Positions 30,464 through 38,463 of a DNA stretch of 64,000 bases are shown one piece after another. This stretch comes from an uncultured Schlesneria sp. (GTDB lineage Bacteria; Planctomycetota; Planctomycetia; Planctomycetales; Planctomycetaceae), in the NCBI GenBank assembly GCA_903871875.1, contig CAIQIR010000047.1, positions 1-64,000 of the forward strand, read 5' to 3'. Numbering within the stretch: position 1 is the stretch's first letter; every line of letters begins with the position of its first letter. Position numbers and translations under genes: made by a program. The notes below the pieces were generated by a model. The model searched no databases, was not told the origin of the DNA, and saw only the letters and a list, made by a program, of their open reading frames with translations.

Positions 30464-31423
30464 ATGCCCGGTCCGTCACCTTCCGTTCTGCCCGCCGAGG
30501 CGATTCGACGTGGAATCCGTTCCACGTTGCTCGGAATGGCTGTGAACGCCTTGCTGGCGGTCATCAAACTGGTCGCCGGGTTGCTGGGTAACACTTACGC
30601 CCTGGTGGCGGACGCGGCAGAGTCTATGGGAGATCTCGTTTGGTCGCTGATCACTCTCAGCGGTCTACGAATCGCCAGTCGACAACCGAATGACCGATAT
30701 CCGTATGGTTATGGTCGGGCTGAAACGCTGGCGGCCGGCGCCGTGGCATTGATGCTGATCTGCACCGGCGTCGGCGTGGGATGGATGGCGATTCACGAAA
30801 TTCAGACACCCCATCAATCCCCCGCGGCATGGACACTGGTCGTACTGGCCTTTGTCGTCGGCATCAAATGGGTCATTTCGCAATCAGTGAAATCGGCGGG
30901 CGAAGCGATCGGCAGTCAATCGGTAAAAACGGAGGCGTGGCATCATCTGAGCGATGCGATCACGTCGGCTGCCGCATTTATTGGAATCGCCATCGCCGTC
31001 TGGCAAGGTCCGGGCTGGGAAGCTGCCGATGATTGGGCCGCTCTATTCGCGGCAGCCATTATCGTCTTGAACGGCAGCTTGCTGTTTCGCGGCGCGATTC
31101 ATGATCTGATGGATCGTAAACTGGAACCCGAATTGTATGACGCGGTTCGACACGTCGCCGAACAAGTTCCGTTGGTGCGAGCCATCGAGAAACTGGGATT
31201 ACGCCGAACGGGTTTGAACGTCTTTGCCGAAATTCATGTGCAAGCGGACCCAGCGATGTCTCTGGCAGATGCTCATTCTCTGGGTGGGCGAGTCAAGATG
31301 GCGATCCAGACAGCGCATCCCGAAGTGGCACACGTTCTCGTTCATATGGAACCGTTCGAAGACCGGGCCGCGACCGCCACGATGATTCCGTCGGACTCCG
31401 AATCCGCGACAACGGGCAACTGA
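30464..31423 (+). CDS. Cation diffusion facilitator (CDF) metal transporter
   Basis: Inner-membrane metal/proton antiporter of 319 residues, exporting divalent ions such as Zn, Fe, Mn or Co. Six helices are visible from 'LGMAVNALLAVIKLVAGLLG' onward, followed by a cytoplasmic ferredoxin-like domain from about 205 ('AVRHVAEQVPLVRAIEKLGL'). The TM5 metal site is HHLSD, the normal HxxxD. The TM2 site reads ESMGD (within DAAESMGD), so the first ligand position appears to be Glu where His or Asp is more usual. The basic PYGYGRAE loop is typical. The ATG at 30464 is taken; TTG 30455 is possible. No metal regulator lies nearby. Confidence 0.9.
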   Translation: MPGPSPSVLPAEAIRRGIRSTLLGMAVNALLAVIKLVAGLLGNTYALVADAAESMGDLVWSLITLSGLRIASRQPNDRYPYGYGRAETLAAGAVALMLICTGVGVGWMAIHEIQTPHQSPAAWTLVVLAFVVGIKWVISQSVKSAGEAIGSQSVKTEAWHHLSDAITSAAAFIGIAIAVWQGPGWEAADDWAALFAAAIIVLNGSLLFRGAIHDLMDRKLEPELYDAVRHVAEQVPLVRAIEKLGLRRTGLNVFAEIHVQADPAMSLADAHSLGGRVKMAIQTAHPEVAHVLVHMEPFEDRAATATMIPSDSESATTGN

Positions 31424-31913
31424 AATCAAATTCCAGCCGGCGGGCATTTCTGAGGTGAATTGCGATCACTCGCGCGGGCCGATCACCGACTACCAGCTCC
31501 CTCTTCACAATCCGACCGTGGGTGCTGCGGGAAGTCTGCACCCGGAACTATCCATTTCTGACCAAAACAAAATGTCTTTCGATAGGACCAACTTCAGAAT
31601 TGAACTGAACAAAACAACACCATAAATCCGAAGCAATATGTGGCATTCCACGCCAATGTCTCCGCGAAATAAAGGCTAAGTTATGAGGGTGGGAAATTGA
31701 ACGATTCCGTGGCCAACATGGATTGGCGAGAAATCAGTAGTTCTGCGAATGAGACGTTCATGCACGAACTTCAGACCACCGAAACAAACCCGCCGGGATT
31801 AGCACAAACGTGCACATTCACCGATATAACACACCGACGTAAATGTGATTGTTCCGACAGAATTTGCGGAAGCGGGTTTCAAGAGATTTTCTGATTTTTG
31901 TTAAAGCAATCCA
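31424..31913. other. Spacer before the EAL-HDOD gene
   Basis: About 490 bases. A 65-codon TTG-initiated frame at 31697-31894 is present but has no recognisable sequence. It should hold the promoter for the EAL-HDOD gene. Confidence 0.4.
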
Positions 31914-33155
31914 ATGTCGACTTCACATCAGGCGGCCTTATTTGTCGGCCGTCAACAAATTTATAACCGCGATCTCGAAGTGGCTGCTTACGAGCTGTTG
32001 TTTCGTACGAGCCAAGAAAATCGTGCCACGATTGTGGATGGTGACATGGCGACGTCCCAGTTGCTGGTCAATGCGGTCATCGAAATCGGTTTGGAAAATC
32101 TGGCATTCGGTCGCCCCGCTTTTGTGAATTTCACCAGGAATTTCATCGTTGGCGACTGCGAGATTCCTTTCGATCCCGAGCAGGTGGTCATCGAAGTCTT
32201 GGAAACAGTTGAGCCCGATGCGGAAGTCATCGCGGCTCTAACAAAATTCCGGGAACGCGGCTTCACGATCGCGCTCGACGACTACATCGACTCAGATCAT
32301 CGCGATGAATTGCTGGGACTGGCCGACATCGTCAAAATCGATTTACGTGGATACACATCCGAGCGGTTGGCACGCGATGTGAAGCGGCTAAAAAAATATC
32401 CGCTGAAATTGCTTGCAGAGAAGGTCGAAACGGCCGAAGAGTTCGAACGCTGCAAGGCCCTGGGATTCGACTATTTTCAAGGCTATTTTCTGTCGACCCC
32501 GCAAATCGTTCAGGGAAAAGCACTCGTCAGCAATCAATTGTCGATCCTGCGGCTGCTGGTCAAATTGCGAGATCCCTCGGTGACATTCGACGAGGTTGTC
32601 GATCTCGTGAAGCAAGATGTCTCGCTGAGCCTCAAGCTGCTGCGTTACGTGAATTCTCTGTCACAAGGGACTCGCAATCAAATCGACTCGGTCAAACAAG
32701 CCGCAATCCGACTGGGTCTGAAAAAAATCTGTCAGATTGTGACTCTGATTTCGATGAGTGGGATTTCCAACAAACCGAAACCACTCCTGGAAACCGCGCT
32801 GATCCGCGCTCGGATGTGCGAGATTTTGGGAGCCACCAAATTCCCGGACAGCGCGGAAACCTGTTTCACCGTCGGACTATTTTCGTGCCTGGACGCCTTC
32901 CTGGATCAGCCGCTGGTCGAAGTCCTTAAAGAATTGCCCATCACTCTGGAAAGCCGTGAAGCATTGCTGGCTCATGCGGGACCGATCGGACGGCTGTTGA
33001 GCTGCGTGATCGCGTTTGAGCGCGGCAACTGGGAAGGAACTCGCCAATTTGGTGCCGATGAAGCCACGATCCAAAGCGCCTATTTGAGCGCCGCGGCGTG
33101 GGCACAAAAGGAAGCGAAAAGTGCTTACCCCGAAAAAGAGCAATATCAGGGCTAA
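31914..33155 (+). CDS. EAL-HDOD signalling protein
   Basis: A 413-residue protein with an N-terminal EAL-type phosphodiesterase domain and a C-terminal HDOD domain (about 205-400). In the EAL part the signature is YELLF. Other active-site positions are still recognisable: VNFTRN, VIEVLE, LDDY, VKIDL, AEKVE and YFQGYF. The DFGTG loop that is essential in active enzymes is replaced by DYIDS, and AEGVE has become AEKVE, so hydrolysis of c-di-GMP is doubtful and a binding or scaffold role is likely. The HDOD part has 'VSLSLKLLRYVNSLSQGTRN' followed by SVKQAAIRLG. The family (YuxH-like) is known but its role is mostly undefined. A GGDEF cyclase gene follows 264 bases downstream on the same strand. 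Confidence 0.9.
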   Translation: MSTSHQAALFVGRQQIYNRDLEVAAYELLFRTSQENRATIVDGDMATSQLLVNAVIEIGLENLAFGRPAFVNFTRNFIVGDCEIPFDPEQVVIEVLETVEPDAEVIAALTKFRERGFTIALDDYIDSDHRDELLGLADIVKIDLRGYTSERLARDVKRLKKYPLKLLAEKVETAEEFERCKALGFDYFQGYFLSTPQIVQGKALVSNQLSILRLLVKLRDPSVTFDEVVDLVKQDVSLSLKLLRYVNSLSQGTRNQIDSVKQAAIRLGLKKICQIVTLISMSGISNKPKPLLETALIRARMCEILGATKFPDSAETCFTVGLFSCLDAFLDQPLVEVLKELPITLESREALLAHAGPIGRLLSCVIAFERGNWEGTRQFGADEATIQSAYLSAAAWAQKEAKSAYPEKEQYQG

Positions 33156-33419
33156 GGTCCTGGGCGGAAGGCATCCGACGTTTTTTTTGGACCTGTGTTC
33201 GCGCGAAACAAGCGTCACAAACCCTCTAAACGGCCGTGGATGTAACGAATCGTTTGTTGAACAAATGCCGATTTGCTTCCGTCGGATTTGGAACTAGATT
33301 TCATTGTGGCTTTTCTGATTCATCGGCCCGCGGTTTCGACCGGGACCGCGATGATTCAGCGAGAGGACACGGACAGCCGAGTTTTCGCGTGACAAAATTT
33401 GAGGCCTGAGTTGAACGGA

Positions 33420-34373
33420 ATGCCAACAACGTTGATTTTCTTCATCCTCTGGCTATGCATGGTCAGCGGGTGTATTGGCTGCGTGATTGGGATGCTGCTG
33501 ATGATGTGGCATCAGCATCGATCCAATAAATCCGTGGCGGCAACGCCAACTCCCCAGCCGCAATCGCATTCACAACCGCACCTCCGTCAAGAGGAACTCG
33601 ATTCGCTCCTGAATTCGCTGGTGGAAATCAATTGCCAAGTCGATGCGCGAGTGGGAGAACACACCGTTCGCATCGACGAGATTGCTCAGACACTGGAGAA
33701 CGAGACGACCCATCATCGAGCACCGCTGGTTCGCGCCGCAAAATTACTGGTCACGGAAAACCATCGATTACAGTCAGATCTGGTGACCGCAAAGGCCGAA
33801 TTGCATCATCAACGCGAACTGGTCAATTCGTTCAAGCACGAATCTCGAACGGATGTACTGACAAAACTGCTCAATCGACGAGCGTTTGACGGCGAATTAG
33901 ACGGGTTACTTACCAAATTCCACCGCGACAAAATCACCTTCTCGCTGTTGTTCGTCGACATCGATCATTTCAAGCGAGTCAACGACATCCATGGGCATCT
34001 GAACGGCGACCAGGTCCTGGTGACCGTGGCCCAATGCCTGAAACATAATCTTCAAGTCTCCTCCTGCGTCAGCCGTTACGGCGGGGAAGAGTTTGCCATT
34101 ATCCTGCCGGGAACACCGGGCCGGCACGCGATGAAGGTCGCCGAACACTTGCGACGCAACGTTGAACGATGCCGACACGATCTCGATGAACTGGAGATTT
34201 CGGTCACGGTAAGTATCGGCGTTGCCGAGGTAATCGAGAACGATACGAGTTCAGAGCTGATCGAGCGGTCAGACCAGGCACTCTTCGCCGCTAAGAAATC
34301 GGGTCGCAATCATTGCTGCTACCACGACTGGGTGAAATGCCTGTCCAGCGATCTGGATACGGTTCCCTGCTGA
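33420..34373 (+). CDS. Membrane diguanylate cyclase (GGDEF)
   Basis: A 317-residue protein with an N-terminal membrane helix (ILWLCMVSGCIGCVIGMLLM), a coiled-coil-like linker and a C-terminal GGDEF domain. The active-site motif is RYGGEEF near residue 220, with 'RTDVLTKLLNRRAF' and 'FVDIDHFKRVNDIHGHLNGD' upstream, so it should make c-di-GMP. The position of the inhibitory RxxD site (five residues before GGEEF) reads QVSS, so normal product inhibition appears to be lacking. ATG 33420 starts directly before the helix; TTG 33399 is an alternative. It follows the EAL-HDOD gene, suggesting a paired c-di-GMP module. Confidence 0.92.
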   Translation: MPTTLIFFILWLCMVSGCIGCVIGMLLMMWHQHRSNKSVAATPTPQPQSHSQPHLRQEELDSLLNSLVEINCQVDARVGEHTVRIDEIAQTLENETTHHRAPLVRAAKLLVTENHRLQSDLVTAKAELHHQRELVNSFKHESRTDVLTKLLNRRAFDGELDGLLTKFHRDKITFSLLFVDIDHFKRVNDIHGHLNGDQVLVTVAQCLKHNLQVSSCVSRYGGEEFAIILPGTPGRHAMKVAEHLRRNVERCRHDLDELEISVTVSIGVAEVIENDTSSELIERSDQALFAAKKSGRNHCCYHDWVKCLSSDLDTVPC

Positions 34374-34485
34374 GTGCCCGGCAGTTACCCAGAACGCATG
34401 CAACCAGTAAAGCGACATCGCTCGTTCACGCCAACTCTTTCGAAAGCGGTCTGACTTCCGCAAATTCGGCGGACGATCACAATCG

Positions 34486-34519
34486 CGATTCCCACCACCG
34501 CACAAGGTCGTGGGAATCG
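34486..34519. terminator. Hairpin between convergent genes, possible bidirectional terminator
   Basis: Inverted repeat with 13-base arms 34486-34498 and 34507-34519 (12 of 13 pairs) and an 8-base loop. It lies between the cyclase stop and the convergent hydrolase stop. There is no T-run on either side, so intrinsic termination is uncertain. Confidence 0.4.
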
Positions 34520-34559
34520 ACAATTTCACGCGCCCGCGGTTGTGGTCCATCCTTTTGGA

Positions 34560-36488
34560 TTACTTTCCGGCCGTGGGGTCCGGCTTTGTCGAAGGGATGA
34601 TCGGCAGCAGGATGTGCGACGGATGCAATTGGTTATGAAGCACGCGATTGGTCGCCACGACAATGCGTCGGTGATCACCCAACGGCTCTCCGGAATTCGG
34701 GTTCACGTCGAAGCGAGGGAAATTGCTGCTCGAAATGTCGAGGCGAATTCGATGTCCCTTCTTAAACACGTTCGATGTGGGGTAGAGCTTGATCGTGAAG
34801 GGGTAGATCTCACCCGGCTGCATCAGGACCTCTTTCGTCAGTGAATCGCGAAAGCGAGCTCTGACAATTCCGTCTTCCAAATTCAGATCAAAACCGCCAG
34901 GAAAATCAGGGCTTGAGGGATAGACGTCGATCAGTTTGGCCGTAAAGTCGGTATCGATGGCACTCGACGAAGCCCACAATTTGACTTCGATTTCGCCGGT
35001 CACTTCCAAATCTTCAGCGAGCGGCTCTGTCTGGAAGACGAGCACATCGCGTCGCGCTGACAGCGGGATCGGCTCGGCCGCGTTCCAGATTTGTTCGTTA
35101 CCACGCTGGTCCCAAGCGCCTTGCAGCATGATTCCTTCAGCGGACGAAATGTTGCCGCCGATGGTCGGCACAGGATTGGCCGGATCGAACGTGAAACTGG
35201 TCGACGCAGCGGTATCAGACACGACTTCGCGAGAAAGAGTTCCGTTCGATTGGAGATAATATTTCATGTACTGAGTCCGCGCGAGAGGCCATTCTCGTTC
35301 GTCCCGCCAGTAACCGCCATGATTGAGCAGACCCGCGGCCGTTTGCGTTCCGTCTCCCGTGCCCATGACAAAGATGCGGACCAGTGTCGCGAAGGGTGCT
35401 GATCGGCCAATCGAATTGTCGAGCCCTTTCAACCAGTGATCGTACCATTCCAGTCGCCAGGCCAGCGAATCAGCAATGGCGGCGGCGTCCCCAAAGCTGA
35501 CCTGCCCGTGGGCGGCCTGCCCCTGTCGGCCATGAATCCACGGTCCCATCGTCAGATAGACGGGTCCCTTGATCGTCTTCGACAGCGCTTTGAAGTTGGA
35601 CGATGTATTGCCATCCCACGAGTCGTACCAGCCACCGACCAAAAACACCGGCATGTCTTTGTACTGATCGGGATGATCAATGATATTGTTCTGAGCCCAG
35701 AACTCGTCATTGCCACCGTGCTTCATTGCCTCGACCAGCCATGCCTCATATTCGGGAGCGAATTTCAGCGGGGTCATTCCAGTACGGGTCGGCAGATTGA
35801 GCAAATAGTGCAGCCGATTATCGGCCAATTCTTCGAGCACCAGTTTCATCTGGGGATCGCGGACTTGCCGGCTGCCTTCCGCCGCACGCGTAAAAATCCA
35901 GTTCCAGAATCGCAACTCGAATGCCCCCGCGTTTCGCATGCTCTGATAACCCATATTCGACATCGCGTCGACCGGGATGACCGTGACCAGGTTGGGAACT
36001 TTCAGTAACGCCGCAGCGTGCTGGGTCCCCCCGACATACGATGTGCCGATCATGCCGATCTTGTTGTTGGACCAGGACTGCTTGCCGATCCATTCGCAAA
36101 TGTCCGCGCCGTCAGGTCCGTCGTCGGTCAGCATGTGCCAGACCCCTTCCGATTTGAACCGGCCGCGAGTGTCCTGAATCACAACCGCATATCCACGTGC
36201 GGCGAAGAAGTGGCCGATCGCGATGTCCCCCTTGCCTTCCTTGTCATAAGGTGTTCGCTGGAGAATCGTCGGGACTTTTTCGGTGAGGACCACACCCTTT
36301 ACCGCTGGACGATAAATGTCGGTCGACAGTTTGACTCCATCTCGCATCGGCACCAACACGTCATGCTCAACCACCACTTCGTAGTTCGGCTCGCTGGCGC
36401 CGTGACCAACGGTCGGAACAGAAATTCCGCCACAAATGATCATCCAGACAAACGCGAGTGCTTTACGGCGAGACAGCAGGACGTTCAT
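34560..36488 (-). CDS. Exported CocE/NonD family alpha/beta hydrolase
   Basis: A 642-residue serine hydrolase of the CocE/NonD (X-Pro dipeptidyl-peptidase S15-like) family, which hydrolyses esters or acyl-peptide bonds. The N-terminal 30 residues are a signal peptide (RRKALAFVWMIICGGISV). The catalytic domain shows 'VLVPMRDGVKLSTDIYRPA', the oxyanion region RTPYDKEG and nucleophile S150 in GTSYVGGTQ. The C-terminal jelly-roll domain is recognisable from 'LWASSSAIDTDFTAKLIDVY' and RIRLDISSSNFPRFDVNPN. The start at 36488 has AAGGA six bases upstream. It stands alone between convergent and divergent neighbours, and the substrate is unknown. Confidence 0.93.
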   Translation of the reverse strand: MNVLLSRRKALAFVWMIICGGISVPTVGHGASEPNYEVVVEHDVLVPMRDGVKLSTDIYRPAVKGVVLTEKVPTILQRTPYDKEGKGDIAIGHFFAARGYAVVIQDTRGRFKSEGVWHMLTDDGPDGADICEWIGKQSWSNNKIGMIGTSYVGGTQHAAALLKVPNLVTVIPVDAMSNMGYQSMRNAGAFELRFWNWIFTRAAEGSRQVRDPQMKLVLEELADNRLHYLLNLPTRTGMTPLKFAPEYEAWLVEAMKHGGNDEFWAQNNIIDHPDQYKDMPVFLVGGWYDSWDGNTSSNFKALSKTIKGPVYLTMGPWIHGRQGQAAHGQVSFGDAAAIADSLAWRLEWYDHWLKGLDNSIGRSAPFATLVRIFVMGTGDGTQTAAGLLNHGGYWRDEREWPLARTQYMKYYLQSNGTLSREVVSDTAASTSFTFDPANPVPTIGGNISSAEGIMLQGAWDQRGNEQIWNAAEPIPLSARRDVLVFQTEPLAEDLEVTGEIEVKLWASSSAIDTDFTAKLIDVYPSSPDFPGGFDLNLEDGIVRARFRDSLTKEVLMQPGEIYPFTIKLYPTSNVFKKGHRIRLDISSSNFPRFDVNPNSGEPLGDHRRIVVATNRVLHNQLHPSHILLPIIPSTKPDPTAGK

Positions 36489-36843
36489 GTGGATTCCTTC
36501 GTACCTGATTTAGAGTCGGTCAGCAGTGGCAGGATGATACTCGGCAAGCCAGGGGAAAACATGGGGCGGGCACGTTGGTAACAGCTTCGACAGGTGCAGA
36601 CCTGTCTAGCGATGAAGTCGCGAAGGACTTGTTGCGCACCTCGCGCATTGCGACACAGGTTGTCCTTGTAGCGAGATTCCCGACTGCGGCGATTTCGACA
36701 GAGCCGCGTCTGTGTTAACCTTTTCAGTCGCATCTCTCGATATGAACAAACGGATTTCCGAGGTGGATAGCGCGAGCCAAATGCCTTCGCCTTTCGCAAA
36801 AGAGTGACGTAGTTTGGGTCCATTAGAGAAAGGAGCTTCGACG
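36489..36843. other. Divergent spacer, no gene seen
   Basis: About 355 bases between the CocE-type hydrolase and the TPP enzyme, holding promoters in both directions. No clear motif was found apart from the AAAGGAG ribosome site of the TPP enzyme. Confidence 0.4.
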
Positions 36844-38445
36844 ATGAATGGCGCACAAGCGTTGTTGCAGGCATTGGTCGAAGGCGGATTGGAAACCTGC
36901 TTTGCCAATCCCGGAACCTCCGAGATGCAACTGGTCTACGAGATCGGCCGGACCAACGACATCCGATCGGTACTCTGCCTGCAAGAAAACACGGTCACTG
37001 GTGCGGCGGATGGTTACGCCCGTATGGCTGGCAAGCCAGCATTGACCTTGTTGCATGTGGGCAGCGGTTTCGCTAACGGGATCGCCAATCTGCAGAATGC
37101 GGCCCGTGCAAACAGCTCGATGGTGAATGTTGTGGGAGCAAATGCCACGTATCATCAGCGTAATTTTCCCGAACATGAATTCATCCATGGCAAGATTGTT
37201 GATCTCGCCCGCACCGTTTCGCATTGGGCGCAGGAAGCCAAATCAGCCAGCGATCTGGCGGTACTTGGTGCATTGGCCGCTCGCGACGCCCGATCAGCGA
37301 ACGGAAAGATTTGTACTGTCATCGCACCGACCGATTGCCATTGGGATCCCGCGATCGCACCGCCCGCGCCGGCCGAACCGATACCAGGAATCAGGGTCTC
37401 GGCCGAAAGCATTCGGCAGATCGCCGCACTACTGACCAATGGCAAGAAGACGGGCATCATGCTGGGCAGTCGTGCGCTCCATGGCGAAGGACTGGAATGG
37501 GCCGGGCGGATCGCGGCGAAGACGGGTGCCGACCTGATGGGCGAAACCTTCCCGTCACGACTGGCTCGTGGTGAAGGACGACCGCCGGTACCACTGGTTC
37601 CCTATTTCGCTGAAATGGCGCTGAAGTTTTTCGAACCTTATGAACAGTTGATCCTCGTGGGAGCACAGCTGCCGGTGGTAACGTTCGCATACCAGAACCG
37701 ACCGGTCATCAAAGTCCCCCAAAATTGCCAGGTGATTGTGCTGGCCACGACGGAACACGACATCCTCGGCGCGCTGGCCGATTTGGCGAGGTCAACGGGA
37801 GCGGTATCGCAACCGACCTTTCGCCAAGCTCGATCCAAAACCGCTCCGCCGACGGGACCATTGACCGATGATGCAATTGGGCAGAGTGTCGCCATGCTCC
37901 TGCCCGAGAATGCGATTTTGGTGGACGAAGGCTGCACCATGGGTGCGGCGATATTTCAACGGACACAGCAAGCCCGCGCGCACGATTACTTGTATGGGGT
38001 CTGCGGTGGTGCGATCGGTGGCGGACTTCCACTCTCGCTGGGGGCGGCAGTGGCCTGTCCCAATCGGCAGGTCGTCACGCTTCAGGCTGATGGCAGCGGA
38101 ATGTATTCGGTTCAGGCGCTTTGGTCGTTGGCCAAAGAACACGCAGATGTCGTCATTATTCTGCTCAAGAACGATCACTATGCGATTCTGGAAATCGAAT
38201 TGGCACGCGTCCGCGACGGTGACATCAACGAAAAAATGCAATCGATGATGACCCTGCAGAATCCGACACTGGATTGGGTCAAGATTGCCGAGGGGCATGG
38301 CATGTCTGCCAGTCGTGCCACAACGGCAGAGCAATTCCATCAACATTTGGAGCGGGCCTTGGCCGAGAAGGGCCCGCATTTGATCGAAGCCCAGGTTGTA
38401 CAGAACATCCAGCCGATGATCGATCTTGTCCGCAAAACCAAATAA
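36844..38445 (+). CDS. Thiamine-diphosphate-dependent enzyme, acetolactate synthase/benzoylformate decarboxylase-like
   Basis: A 533-residue TPP enzyme of the acetolactate synthase large-subunit family in the wide sense. The N-terminal Pyr domain has the activating glutamate in 'LCLQENTVTGAADGYARMAG'. The central domain lacks an obvious FAD-binding stretch. The C-terminal PP domain has QADGSGMYSVQALWSLAKE with the ligand pair ending LLKND, where the usual GDG is ADG. This subgroup is normally annotated as acetolactate synthase, but the lack of a small-subunit gene and its shortness leave decarboxylase activity open. ATG 36844 has AAAGGAG eight bases upstream. The glucosidase gene follows after only 18 bases, so the two are co-transcribed. 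Confidence 0.88.
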   Translation: MNGAQALLQALVEGGLETCFANPGTSEMQLVYEIGRTNDIRSVLCLQENTVTGAADGYARMAGKPALTLLHVGSGFANGIANLQNAARANSSMVNVVGANATYHQRNFPEHEFIHGKIVDLARTVSHWAQEAKSASDLAVLGALAARDARSANGKICTVIAPTDCHWDPAIAPPAPAEPIPGIRVSAESIRQIAALLTNGKKTGIMLGSRALHGEGLEWAGRIAAKTGADLMGETFPSRLARGEGRPPVPLVPYFAEMALKFFEPYEQLILVGAQLPVVTFAYQNRPVIKVPQNCQVIVLATTEHDILGALADLARSTGAVSQPTFRQARSKTAPPTGPLTDDAIGQSVAMLLPENAILVDEGCTMGAAIFQRTQQARAHDYLYGVCGGAIGGGLPLSLGAAVACPNRQVVTLQADGSGMYSVQALWSLAKEHADVVIILLKNDHYAILEIELARVRDGDINEKMQSMMTLQNPTLDWVKIAEGHGMSASRATTAEQFHQHLERALAEKGPHLIEAQVVQNIQPMIDLVRKTK

Positions 38446-38463
38446 TCCCAGCAAGAGTGGTCC

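Noticed and set aside
33156-33190. T-run of eight after the EAL-HDOD gene, as a terminator
   Set aside because: Only a four-base CGGA/TCCG stem precedes it; not a convincing hairpin.
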